NCBI GenBank assembly: GCA_018873225.1
Contig: JAEILZ010000002.1
Span: 4,898,001 to 4,962,000, forward strand
Origin: [Phialemoniopsis] sp. UDSM-2020
Lineage: Eukaryota; Ascomycota; Sordariomycetes; Thyridiales; Thyridiaceae
DNA length: 64,000 nucleotides
Direction of reading: 5' to 3'
Shown here: piece after piece, positions 1 through 10,055 of the stretch
Layout: every line of letters starts with the position of its first letter
How positions within the stretch are numbered: position 1 is the first letter of the stretch
The notes under the pieces: model-generated
Database searches by the model: none
The model's input: only the letters and a program-made list of their open reading frames with translations
What the model was told of the DNA's origin: nothing
Made by a program: the position numbers and the translations under genes

Positions 1-2676
1 TCCGACCTGGGTCCCGCAAGAGAAGGCCCCAGCGATGACCAGATCAAGGAAGCCGTCGCGAAGCGCTCGGCGCAGCTCGGACTCACAGAAGCGAAGGATG
101 ACGGCGGTGCCGACGAGAACGATCCGCGATACCAAGATCCTGATAACGAGGTCGGCCTGTTTGCAGGTGGCATCTACGAAAAGGACGACGAGGAGGCCGA
201 TCGCATCTGGCAGGATGTTGACGAGAAGATGGCGAAACGTCGCCAGAGGCAAAGAGAGTCCCGCGAGAAAGCCGAACAGGACGAATACGAACGAAAGAAC
301 CCAAAGATCCAACAGCAGTTCGCAGACCTCAAGAGAGCCCTCGGTACTGTCACCGACGAAGAATGGGCGAACCTGCCGGACGTCAAAGATCTGACGGGGC
401 GGAACAAGAGAGCGCGCGCGGCACAACACCAACGCTTCTATGCCGTTCCAGATAGTGTGCTTGCTGCAGCTCGTGACTCCTCCGAGTTCGGGACTACGGT
501 TGCCGAGGACGGCGCCGCCCCAGCGGGGCAAGACGGAGCCATCACGAACTTTGCGAAGATCGGTGCGGCCAGAGACAAGGTGCTGCAAGCCCGTCTTGAC
601 CAGGCGTCGCAGAGCAGCGGTATTAGCACATCAGTGGGGACTGCCACGAGCGTCGACCCCAAGGGTTATCTTACATCACTTGGCAACGCCGGCGTGACCG
701 AGCAGACCGCCGTCAGCGATGTCGAATTCGCCCGCAAACTGCTCAAATCCGCCGTCGACTCAAACCCTACCAACGCACCAGGTTGGATCGCAGCAGCTCG
801 TGTCGAAGAACTGGCCGGCAAGCTTGTCGCCGCGAGAAATATCATTGCACGCGGCTGCAAGCACTGTCCTAAGAGCGAGGATGTGTGGCTGGAAAACATT
901 CGCCTCAACGACAACAGGAACGCTAGAATTATCGCTGCCGACGCTATCAAGTCTAATCTGCGCTCTGTGCGGCTCTGGGTTGAGGCAATGAAGCTGGAGA
1001 CCGACCCTCGGTCAAAGAAGAAGGTGATTCGACACGCGCTGGACCACATACCCGAGTCGGAGGCTCTATGGAAGGAGGCGGTCAACCTGGAAGAGGATCC
1101 TGAAGATGCTCGTTTGCTCTTGGCCAAGGCTACGGAGTTGATCCCAGCATCCATCGACCTCTGGCTGGCCCTGGCCCGACTCGAGACACCAAAGAACGCC
1201 AAGTCTGTTCTCAACAAGGCAAGAAAGGCGATACCTACCTCCTACGAGATCTGGATTGCAGCTGCTCGACTACAGGAACAACTCGGAGAGCTGAGCAAGG
1301 GTAACGTTATGAAGAGCGCGGTCCAGGTTCTCGCCAAGGAGTCCGCGATGCCAAAGCGGGAGGAGTGGATAGCCGAAGCTGAGAAATGCGAGGATGAAGG
1401 AGCTGTCGTGACTTGCGGCAACATCATTCGAGAAACGCTAGGATGGGGCTTGGACGAGGATGATGACCGCAAGGACACTTGGATGGAGGATGCCAAGTCG
1501 AGCATCGCCAGGGGCAAATACGAAACGGCGAGGGCTATCTACGCATATACTCTACGAGTGTTTGTCAATAGTAGGACGTTATGGCTTGCAGCGGTGGATC
1601 TGGAGAGGAATTACGGCACAAAGGAGACTCTGTGGCAAGTACTGGAGAAGGCTGTCGATGCCTGCCCTCACAGCGAGGTCTTGTGGATGATGTTGGCCAA
1701 GGAGAGACTGTTGGTAGGCGAGCTCGACGAAGCCCGACGAGTCTTGGGCCGCGCCTTCACCCAAAATCCCAACAACGAGGACATCTGGTTGGCGGCCGTC
1801 AAGCTTGAGGCTGACAATGGCTTTGTTGACCAAGCTAGAGAGCTACTCAACACGGCCCGACAGAATGCCCCCACGGATCGCGTATGGATGCGCAGTGTTG
1901 CGTTCGAGAGACAGCTGGAGAACAAGGAGGCGGCGCTAGAGCTTGTCCAGGAAGGACTGCAGCTCTTCCCCGGTGCCGCCAAGCTATGGATGATGAAGGG
2001 ACAGATCTACGAAGACATGGGCAAGATCCCACAGGCCAGAGAGGCCTACAGCACCGGCGTCAAGGCCGTGCCAAGCTCGGTCCCGCTCTGGCTCCTGTTC
2101 TCGCGGCTCGAGGAGCGCAGCGGCGCCGTCGTCAAGGCGCGCAGTGTCCTCGATCGCGCCCGGCAGGCCGTGCCCAAGTCGCCCGAGCTCTGGTGCGAGC
2201 TCATCCGCGTGGAGCGGCGCGCCGGCAACATGGCGCAGGCCAAGAACCTCATGGCCACGGCCCTGCGGCAGATGCCCAAGAGCGGCCTGCTCTGGAGCGA
2301 GCGCATCTGGCACCTCGAGACGCGCACGCAGCGCAAGCCCCTCTCCCTCGAGGCCATCAAGCAGGTCGAGACCGACCCGCTGCTCTTCGTGGCGGTCGCG
2401 CGGATCTTCTGGGGCGAGCGCAAGCTCGAGCGCGCGCAGAGCTGGTTCGAAAAGGCGCTCGTGCTCGACGCCGACATTGGCGACTCGTGGGCGTGGTACT
2501 ACAAGTTCTTGCTGCAGCACGGGACGGACGAGAAGCGGCAAGACGTGATCAACAAGTGCGTGCTGAACGACCCGAGGCACGGAGAGCATTGGCAAGCTAT
2601 TGCGAAGGATCCCAAGAACGCGAGAAAGAGTGTGGAGGAGACGTTGAAGCTTGTGACGGCCTCGCTACCCAGCTAA
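1..2676 (+). CDS. PRP6: Pre-mRNA splicing factor PRP6/Prp1 (5' partial)
   Basis: The frame is open from base 1 and ends with TAA at 2674-2676, giving 891 visible residues. The family start lies a few dozen codons upstream, outside the window. Residues 1 to about 130 match the PRP1 N-terminal domain, with the motifs NDPRYQDPDNEVGLFAGG and IYEKDDEEADRIW. The rest is a long run of HAT (half-a-TPR) helices with repeating aromatic cores such as IWIAAARLE, LWLAAVDLE and LWMMLAKER. PRP6 is a U4/U6.U5 tri-snRNP component that bridges U5 and U4/U6 in the nucleus. No intron is visible in this part. The last third (about 2080-2560) is markedly GC-rich at third codon positions, which creates long shadow frames. 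A possible AATAAA signal lies at 2772-2777. Identification is firm; only the N-terminus is unseen. Confidence 0.95.
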   Translation, partial: SDLGPAREGPSDDQIKEAVAKRSAQLGLTEAKDDGGADENDPRYQDPDNEVGLFAGGIYEKDDEEADRIWQDVDEKMAKRRQRQRESREKAEQDEYERKNPKIQQQFADLKRALGTVTDEEWANLPDVKDLTGRNKRARAAQHQRFYAVPDSVLAAARDSSEFGTTVAEDGAAPAGQDGAITNFAKIGAARDKVLQARLDQASQSSGISTSVGTATSVDPKGYLTSLGNAGVTEQTAVSDVEFARKLLKSAVDSNPTNAPGWIAAARVEELAGKLVAARNIIARGCKHCPKSEDVWLENIRLNDNRNARIIAADAIKSNLRSVRLWVEAMKLETDPRSKKKVIRHALDHIPESEALWKEAVNLEEDPEDARLLLAKATELIPASIDLWLALARLETPKNAKSVLNKARKAIPTSYEIWIAAARLQEQLGELSKGNVMKSAVQVLAKESAMPKREEWIAEAEKCEDEGAVVTCGNIIRETLGWGLDEDDDRKDTWMEDAKSSIARGKYETARAIYAYTLRVFVNSRTLWLAAVDLERNYGTKETLWQVLEKAVDACPHSEVLWMMLAKERLLVGELDEARRVLGRAFTQNPNNEDIWLAAVKLEADNGFVDQARELLNTARQNAPTDRVWMRSVAFERQLENKEAALELVQEGLQLFPGAAKLWMMKGQIYEDMGKIPQAREAYSTGVKAVPSSVPLWLLFSRLEERSGAVVKARSVLDRARQAVPKSPELWCELIRVERRAGNMAQAKNLMATALRQMPKSGLLWSERIWHLETRTQRKPLSLEAIKQVETDPLLFVAVARIFWGERKLERAQSWFEKALVLDADIGDSWAWYYKFLLQHGTDEKRQDVINKCVLNDPRHGEHWQAIAKDPKNARKSVEETLKLVTASLPS

Positions 2677-2992
2677 TTGCAGCTTTTGCCGGAGGAGTAT
2701 CGTCAGTGGCTAGAAAATGTTGTATGTATAGATACCATGATGTCTGGCGTTTTAAAGGAGATTACGAGCAGAATAAACCAAACACAATCTTAAGCAACGA
2801 AGCGCGAGGATACTTTGCAATGCGTGAATTTAGTCCCTAGAACACCGCGGAAGATCCAACGGACCTTTCGTGTGCAGATATACAGTCGTTGGTGATGTCG
2901 AGACAGAAGATCAAAACCCGAAAACTCATAGAGGTATGTTGTAACGTGCAAACCCCACCGAACCATTAACCAGCTCCCATATCTCAAATTAC
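2677..2992. other. Convergent intergenic spacer
   Basis: This stretch lies between the stop codons of PRP6 and the small minus-strand gene, so it should hold only their 3' UTRs. An AATAAA hexamer at 2772-2777 is the only signal I see. No coding exon was recognised. Confidence 0.6.
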
Positions 2993-3548
2993 TTATTTGC
3001 CGCCAAACCAGCTCGAGATACCGCTCTTAGCCTTTGAGGCTTCCTGCTCGACCTTGCGGTCGAACTCGTCCACCTTCTTCATGGTGTTGGCGCGGGCCTC
3101 CTTTGCGTAGGCCTCGGCCTCGGCCTTTGCCTTGGCAGCCTCGCTCTCTACTCTCGAGACCTGGGGTGGTGGGAAAGGATCGCGAGTCAGTCGTACTCCC
3201 GTAACAAAACAGATGATACATGGGTAGATATGTGTAAACTTACAGCAGAGTCGAACTTGGCACCGGCCTGGGCACCGAGCTTCTCGGCGTCCTTGCGCGC
3301 CTCGGAGGCGCGGCCGGGGAGCTCGCTCTTGATCTTGGCGGAGGCGGCGTGCACGTCACCTATAGGAAAGCGGCGACACAGGTTAGTATTGGCGGGCAAT
3401 CGCGGCGACTTGACCTCGGGCGACATTGGCGCTACATACTTTCAAACTGCTTCTCAGCGACCTTGGGGCTGCCGCCCGACTGGTAGAGGTAGTAGCCGAC
3501 GCCGCCGGCGACACCGAGGGCGGCAACAGTGGTGAATCGGCGAGACAT
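2993..3548 (-). CDS. Small protein of the 'calcofluor white hypersensitive' family
   Basis: Three exons (3548-3440, 3359-3244, 3160-2993) join in frame to 130 residues. Donors are GTATGT and GTAAGT; acceptors are ATAG and CCAG. The protein starts MSRRFTTVAALGVAGG, has a short hydrophobic N-terminal segment (about residues 7-22) and then a highly charged Ala/Lys/Glu-rich amphipathic helix region, ending SGISSWFGGK. From memory, the same layout occurs in a small fungal protein annotated 'calcofluor white hypersensitive protein'; the molecular function is not established. The N-terminal segment could be a membrane anchor or mitochondrial signal (inference). The ATG at 3548 was chosen because it matches the family start; an in-frame ATG at 3626 would add a non-conserved extension. 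Confidence 0.8.
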
Positions 3549-4807
3549 CTTGTGTAGAATTGATTTGACTTGACTTGAGACCTTGTGAGTAAGGAGCTGG
3601 TGATGCGACAAGCAGCGGTGTTGCAATGGAGATTGGGTAGATGTGTTTATGTCGTCGGGTGATGTAATGCGTTCACGATACTTAATTGGAAGAGAAGAGT
3701 GGTAGGAGATTTGGTTGGAGGGAAGGTCCTTTTTATTTGAATTACGAAATGTCCTTCCTTCTGACCAACCAACCTGCTCCTACGGTCATCGTGTCGCACT
3801 GCGACAAAGCCCATTGAAAACCCCCCCTGCCTTGCTGGCTGCTGTTACCTCGTCTTCGATCTTGGTGGCTTGTGATAGATACATGACGTAAAGAGACATG
3901 CGTTGCGGGGAAACAGGTACCCATCAGCAGCGCGACCCACATACATTTTAGGTTTTTGCTTTGCGCTGGGTCCAGGTACTTTTATGCCCCATAACTGGAT
4001 CGCGATTCGAAAGACTTCGCTATTTTTTGCCTTCGTAGCTGATCACTTCTAGGACCTTGGCACGCACCGAGCAGGGGGGAAATCGCGACCAGGAGCTGAA
4101 GACTTCACTTCAGAATTGTACTGGATGCAAGTCCTGTCCCCATCATCGAGCTTGGTCTGGTCAGAGATCCAAATTCATTAACTGGGAGCTTATTGCTGCT
4201 GAATTACTAGCCTGTAAGCTAGAACCTACAGCGCCTTTTTGGAGAAGTTGGTCCGCCCGCAACGGCAATTACATCATCGGAAAGAGCTTCTGTTTGGGCC
4301 AAGGCTAGACTCAGAGTCAAGGGCGAGACGAGGCCCTGGGAATTGGACGAGCATCGTTCATTCTGCTGGTCTTGCCTGCAAGCCACGATTCGCTTTCCTG
4401 ACCATACCTAGCTAGCGATCGGTCTAGACCCTCTTCTTGGAGATTGGAGATTGATCTTCTCTGGAGCCTCGAGGTCTCTCGTTTTTTGGAGATCCATTCT
4501 TAGTCGAATAGCTGTGGACGCAGCCACTGACACTAGCCGCGCCAGTACCGCGCCATTTCCCTGTTTCACGGGTCCTCAGCTGGACACTATTCTCAGCCTT
4601 CACAGTCCTTCGTTTTTGGGGTCATTTTTTCTCTCTGTCATGTTCTCTTGATCGTTTCAATTCATAACCCTCCTTTTCACCATTCTCTTGGGCTGTCTAG
4701 CGGCTTGCTGGACTCTTTGCCCCCTGCGTCACAACGCACCTGGATGGACAGGGCACTGTAGCAACCCGGAGTGGCCTGCTCAGGTGTAACGGCACAACGC
4801 CGTCGCC
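3549..4807. promoter_or_regulatory. Divergent intergenic/promoter region
   Basis: About 1.26 kb separates two divergent genes and must carry both promoters. Short ORFs here (66-83 codons) have no recognisable similarity. The part from about 4400 to 4730 is pyrimidine-rich on the plus strand, as is common upstream of fungal starts. No defined element could be assigned. Confidence 0.5.
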
Positions 4808-6186
4808 ATGCCCAAGATCAAGCCTCGCAGTTCACGCCGAGCCCATCCTCTCAAAGACAGCGATTATGACCACGAGATTAATCTGGTAGATCATGCTGCC
4901 TCGCCGTCGGCTCAGAGTCCCAATCTGGAGTCTGGCACTTTGGACCAAGCTTTGTCAAGGGAGGGTACGCAGCGGACCGAGCCCTCATCCTCTCGTGCAC
5001 CAGAACAGACGCAAGGTGCTCCGATTCCGACTATAACTCGGCAGTCAGAGTCCTTTCCAAAGGGGCGTGGCCCAGCCTTAGAAGTCGAAGGTATGTTGAT
5101 CATGTACTGCACTTTACAAGGTCCATGTGCTCACATTTTTTTTTTGTAGAAGCAACGCCTTTGGGACGTCCTCAGTCGCCCGAAGCTGCTTCACACCGAA
5201 AGCCACCTCGTGAAGAGCCCGAGACTGCGATTGATATCCTTTACGAGAATGAGAGGGGCGGCTTCCTCTGCGGCGTCGCTCTGTTCTCCTCCAAAGCTCT
5301 AGGCAATCTCGACCCGACGCCCTGGACCAATGCTACACATAGACCCAGCCCGACGGATATCACGACGGCGCAGGTTCCCGATCCCACGTGGGAATGGGTC
5401 TGGCCCGAGTGGCGGGTCAATCATGATGACAATACTGACGAAGGGGGCTGGGAGTACTCGTTCATGTTTGCCAGAAAGTTCTCATGGCATGGTCCCAAGT
5501 GGTGGAATTCGTTCGTCAGGAGGCGTGCATGGATTCGCATGCGGGTGAAGAAGCCCAATGTGCAGTCCGAGAGCGATCCGCATCTGCTGAATCCCGAATA
5601 CTTTTCCGTGCAGCCAGCCAGCATCACTCGAACATCTAGCAGAGCGACGAGTCGACTTAGTGGGAAGGCAAGCGTCAGTGTAGTCTCGAACGCGGGCACC
5701 GAGGCGGAGGAGCAGCCGGACATCGAAGACATACCAACACTGATGCTGATGCTACGAGAGTCGCGCATCGACCGTGAGAAGATCGAAGCTATCGACAACT
5801 TTCTTGAGCACGGGGAAGAGGAGCTCGGCAAGTTGCAGGACGAGATGCACGAGATCATGTCGCTATTTGTGTTTCAAGCATCGCGCAAGATCCTTCTATC
5901 GAAACTAACGCATATGTACGACGAGACGATGAAGGAGAAGGAAGGACAGGACAGCAGCCCCGAGATCAAGCGCAAGGCGGAGGCGCTGTCGGCTGCCGTC
6001 AAGCATGCAGACGAAGAGCTGAAGAGGCTCGAGTACTGGAGCGACATCAAGGCCATGGCAGAGAGCGGAGAGTCCAAGGGTGCCGTCGACACCAGGAAAG
6101 GATGGGACGAGAGCTGGCAAGGAGTGGACCGGAGTGGTCCTGCGCAACCACCGGCGCCTGATACCCCTTCTAAAGAGAACAAGTGA
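4808..6186 (+). CDS. Dysferlin-domain (DysF) protein, SPO73/Mug65-like
   Basis: Two exons (4808-5090 and 5150-6186) join to 439 residues. The 59-bp intron has donor GTATGT and a T-rich tract before TAG. After a disordered N-terminus, the segment from about residue 123 (LYENERGGFLCG) to about 235 carries paired DysFN and DysFC signatures: WEWVWPEWRVN, then GGWEYSFMFARKF and FVRRRAWIRMR. The C-terminal part is charged and likely coiled-coil (about 300-400). Yeast Spo73 and fission yeast Mug65 are DysF proteins involved in spore-membrane extension; peroxins of the Pex23/30 group share the fold. No transmembrane helix is obvious here, so a Spo73/Mug65-like role is more likely than a peroxisomal one (inference). 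The start is the first ATG, with context GCCATGC. Confidence 0.82.
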
Positions 6187-6597
6187 AATACGCTTGCATT
6201 GTAATATTGATTACTAGATGGTGCCTTTCGCAGGGCTTTTTTGCGCACCATGTAATGAAATACAAGACCATATCGATAACTATCCTTGGTGTCGTTGACG
6301 AACAACGAGAACCTTGTATATTCTGACCGCGGTATTGATAGTAAATGATCTACGTATCTTTTTATATACATAGGTCGTATCTAAAATGAGACACGACATC
6401 AGAACGCTCAGAGATCTAGATATCTACTTACAGCTCTGGTTGAGGTAAGTACTGTGTGCGCTAGCATGGGCACTGTGATGACCCACATCTGGCAGCCCCC
6501 GTGAAGCTGGAGGTCAAGAATTTTGAGATGGAGAATTCCCCGGACTACACCATCCAAACGCAATTGTCTGCACCACAGGATGTCGCACTCATAGCAA
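6187..6597. other. Intergenic spacer with a short unassigned ORF
   Basis: This region lies between two plus-strand genes. It holds the 3' UTR of the DysF gene and the leader of the PPR gene. A plus-strand ORF beginning at 6501 overlaps the PPR start in another frame and ends at 6767; it resembles nothing known and could at most be an upstream ORF. Confidence 0.4.
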
Positions 6598-8991
6598 ATG
6601 TCCCTGGGAATCAAAATATCATGGGGAGCTCGACGCCAATCATTGGCCGTTACGCGGCTCTCCTTGATTCCCAGGGAGTTCCTCACCTCGTGCCGGCCGG
6701 TACTCATCACTGCTCCAAATCACCACAGCTCGCATCCCGCAGTTCCTCGTACACTACACGTCTATAGAGGCCCTGACGGTACGGTCACTGCGCATACGAA
6801 AGTCGCGACGGAAGCCCCTTCTCGATTTTCGAATACTACAAAGGCTGCACCGAACGAGGGCAGCCAGAAGCCGACATCATCCCCTGGGTCGAACTTAGTC
6901 GCTCGCCTCGCCGAGGTTCCCATACGGCAGCATGGTCCGCAGAGATCTGTCCTCGTCGAGCCGCTCCTCACATACTCGCACAAGGTCGAAACTAAGAAGA
7001 GTCGTATGCGTCACCACCAGAGCTTGACCAGGCAGGCCCGCCTCGAAGTGATCCGCCAGGCCCAGCTCAAGCCCCTGCCCGATTGGCGAGTCGTTCTCCA
7101 GAACCTCACAGCCTGGACGCCCGATGCAGCTCGAGTGGAGGGCGGAGCGAGGAAAGGAAGCTCAGCCGCAGTATACCGGCAAGATGCAGTCAAAATCATT
7201 GTTCCTGAAACGGCGGTCTCGGAGCTCTTGAGCGGCGTCGATTACAATTTGTGGGACATTCGCAAACGAACTGGCTGCGAACTCAAGTTGCACCGGCGCA
7301 GTGAGCAGGATAGCTCTTCGGCCTTGCTACTCTCGGGAGATGATCGCGCCCTCGCCCGAGCAGTGACGGAGATACTGCGACACGCGAAGGGGTCTGCGGT
7401 GGCGCCGTCGGAGGCAGGTGGTGTTGCTGGCAAGGATGGGGAGAGCACCCAGAAGTCGCATGCGCCCAACCTAGAGGTCATCTCGACCGAAGTAGACCGA
7501 AAGACCGAGTTTCAGCCATATGTCATGACGCAGAGTGCATACAGGGTTCCGAAGCCGGCGGCATGGACCAAGGAGTCCTTCCTCGGCTACGTCGCTGCCT
7601 TGGTCAAGGGCGAGCTGCCTTTGCATCTCGCGTCGAGGTTCTACCCGAAGAAGACCCCTCACGACGACGCCGTCATATCCCTGCTCCACGGGGTGTTCAA
7701 TGAAGAGGCGACGCGCTCGTCTCTGTCGATGGCAGCCTTCAAGATGGCACTGGCCTTCATGGCGAACAAGGGCCACCGCCACCGGCCTGACGCCCGCGCG
7801 CTGTATGTACGCATGGAGATGTTTGGTCTTCCGATGGATGTCGAGACCTTTAACATCTTGCTCGCGTCCACAGCCAAGGTCAAGGATCTGCGCAATTTTG
7901 ACAGCACGCTGCGGCTGATGAACGGGCGTGGCGTCGCCCCGGACCTGACTACTTGGATCTTATTCATCCGCGTCCTGGAGAGTGAGGAGGTCAAGCGCTA
8001 CATCATCCATTCGATGAGCTCTAAAGGCTTGCTCGACACGCCCGCTGCCGTCCGCCTCGTGGCCAAGGAGATGGTACCCTTTGACATCGACCGTGCCGTA
8101 CAGCAGAACTTAGACATCCCAGCCTTCCTCGCCGAGCAGGAGACGCGGTACGGGCCCGACTGGCTCAGCCGCTCCGCCGCCAACAAGATCCTCGAGGTGC
8201 TCGGCCGCTACGGTAGGTTCGACGCCTGCACGGCCTTGCTCGACGTCATGGCCGACAGCGCGCACGCCCAGCCGGACGTCGTCTCCTTCAACACCGTCCT
8301 CACCCACTGCAAGAGGCAGCACAAGCTCGGCACCGCCATCAACACCCTCCGCCAGATGGAGCGCCTCGCCGAGCGCCGGCCTGGCATCCGCCCGCGCCTC
8401 GCGCCCGACGAGACGACGTACCACCTGCTCTTCGAGCTCGCCTGGAAGCGCCGCATGGTCTCCCTCGTCGGCGCCACCTGGCGCTACGCCTCCCTTGCCC
8501 GCGCCACGAGCTACCGCATGCGCCTGCGCGCCTCCCAGGCCCTCGCCGCAGCATCGTCGCCGCCGTCCCGCGCCAACAACAATAACAAGTCGGCGACGGC
8601 CGCGGCCGCGGCGAGGATGATGCCCCCGCGCGTCGTCCTCGACGACGAGGCACGCCACGAAGGCGCCCTGCTCCCTCCTGCTGGCGCGCGCCAGAGCAAG
8701 TCCTGGCGCCGCCAGCGCAGGCTCGGCCCCGCCGCGAGCGCGTACTACGCGCGCCGGTACGCCGGGTGGGAGCCCGCGGTTCCCTTGGGCGAGGTGCTCG
8801 TCGAGGCGTACGCGCGCGACCGCGAGTACCTGCAGGCCGCCAAGAAGGCGCGGGGCGAAGGCGAAGGCGGCGATGTGGCGGCTGCTGCCGCCGTTTTGGA
8901 GCCCATGTCGTTCCCGCTGAGGAAGGTCCGGGCTGGCGGTGACGGCGACGCTGATGGCGATACCGAGTTGACTAGAAGGATATATTTCTGA
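6598..8991 (+). CDS. Mitochondrial PPR protein with KH-like segment
   Basis: One open frame of 797 residues. The N-terminus (MSLGIKISWGARRQSLAV...) is rich in Arg/Ser and poor in acidic residues for about 50 residues, fitting a mitochondrial presequence. Around residues 195-265 there is a KH-like pattern (VKIIVPETAV, then LWDIRKRTGCELKLHRR and LLLSGDDRALARAVTEIL). Pentatricopeptide-type helix pairs follow at about 390-480 (MDVETFNILLASTAK, VAPDLTTWILFIRVLES) and 520-620 (QPDVVSFNTVLTHCKR, LAPDETTYHLLFELAW). The basic C-terminus includes a low-complexity Asn/Ala stretch and GC-rich codons. Proteins of this type bind organellar RNA for processing, stability or translation; the RNA target cannot be told from sequence. 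The ATG at 6598 is the most upstream in frame; the exact start is less sure than the body. Confidence 0.8.
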   Translation: MSLGIKISWGARRQSLAVTRLSLIPREFLTSCRPVLITAPNHHSSHPAVPRTLHVYRGPDGTVTAHTKVATEAPSRFSNTTKAAPNEGSQKPTSSPGSNLVARLAEVPIRQHGPQRSVLVEPLLTYSHKVETKKSRMRHHQSLTRQARLEVIRQAQLKPLPDWRVVLQNLTAWTPDAARVEGGARKGSSAAVYRQDAVKIIVPETAVSELLSGVDYNLWDIRKRTGCELKLHRRSEQDSSSALLLSGDDRALARAVTEILRHAKGSAVAPSEAGGVAGKDGESTQKSHAPNLEVISTEVDRKTEFQPYVMTQSAYRVPKPAAWTKESFLGYVAALVKGELPLHLASRFYPKKTPHDDAVISLLHGVFNEEATRSSLSMAAFKMALAFMANKGHRHRPDARALYVRMEMFGLPMDVETFNILLASTAKVKDLRNFDSTLRLMNGRGVAPDLTTWILFIRVLESEEVKRYIIHSMSSKGLLDTPAAVRLVAKEMVPFDIDRAVQQNLDIPAFLAEQETRYGPDWLSRSAANKILEVLGRYGRFDACTALLDVMADSAHAQPDVVSFNTVLTHCKRQHKLGTAINTLRQMERLAERRPGIRPRLAPDETTYHLLFELAWKRRMVSLVGATWRYASLARATSYRMRLRASQALAAASSPPSRANNNNKSATAAAAARMMPPRVVLDDEARHEGALLPPAGARQSKSWRRQRRLGPAASAYYARRYAGWEPAVPLGEVLVEAYARDREYLQAAKKARGEGEGGDVAAAAAVLEPMSFPLRKVRAGGDGDADGDTELTRRIYF

Positions 8992-10055
8992 GACTTCTAT
9001 CAATCTGTGAGGCGGAACATATTTAAGCATCGGTGGTATGTACGATGATACGAGACGAGAAGCGGGACTGTAGTATATGAGCGCACTTTGTTAAAGCTGC
9101 AGGGCATTGTGCTATCCTCACATGAGTTGAGAAGGCCGGTACCGATTGAGAGTAGACGAACTCCCATGTATATTTGTACGACAGGGCAGTGTGATCTCCG
9201 GAGGAGATAGACGTATTGTTCCCTGAATATCACCACACTTGTAATATAACAATACCATGATCACATTCACAGACAACACGCGTAGTCGTTTGGCTGGTTT
9301 GCAGTGCCATGATGATGCCACCGCCGAGTCCTGATATCTTGAGGCGAAGTACACATGTCAACCATCTTGAATTCAAGGAAAAATGTCACGCACGACCCAA
9401 TACAAGAGACGTCTGTTCAGGGGAATCCGTTTTCTTTCGTCGATAAAATAAAAGCAAGTTTGATATCTGCTCAAGGTTCACACATAAAAGGACGTTTCCT
9501 CCGCGCGATGATGCCAGCCAGACCCCCCCTTCCATGCCATTTCACGCCTTGCTCCGTCGCTCATGTGTACCTTGGCTGCTGGAGGGCCCTGCATAGACAC
9601 GGGGGCAAAGTCCACTATGTAGACTGTTCTGCCCCTGCAAAAGCACGCCGTTGTCCTCCATTCCGACGCCTGCTCGCGACCTTGTCTCCCAAGAGCCAAG
9701 ACACGGAGAACAGGGCGAAAGAGGGACGTTGGAGCATGTGTGTGACGCAGAGATATATGTGTAGAGGGAAACGATGAACATTTCAAGCATAGCTAACCAG
9801 CCAACAGCAACCCTCCCCAGCCCAGAAAATATTCCCAATTCTAATCCGACAAAGACTCGTGTGTTGTTCGTGTTGGTGCTGCAAAATCAGAGAGTAACGC
9901 GACGGAAGGGGGTTGTATTCCGGTCGCAATGAGGGGGGGTTTACTGCCCGGCCATCGACTTCCTGGTAGTCGTTCGACGGCTGGACTGGATGAGTCGGAT
10001 CCAGCTTGACAACAAAAAAGCGCTGTCAGGGTATTCATCAATTCGAAAAATGACT
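8992..10055. other. Convergent intergenic region
   Basis: About 1.06 kb between the PPR stop and the phosphatase stop. Overlapping ORFs of up to 140 codons on both strands (around 9355-9840) show no known domain and lie where 3' UTRs are expected. No repeat or RNA gene was recognised. Confidence 0.5.

Noticed and set aside
1884..2840. 318-codon plus-strand ORF overlapping the PRP6 end
   Set aside because: It is an alternative frame of the GC-rich PRP6 3' part; the translation is Arg/Ala/Gly-rich, and the PRP6 frame is conserved throughout.
8110..9030. 306-codon minus-strand ORF opposite the PPR gene
   Set aside because: It is a shadow frame over the GC-rich C-terminal half of the PPR gene.
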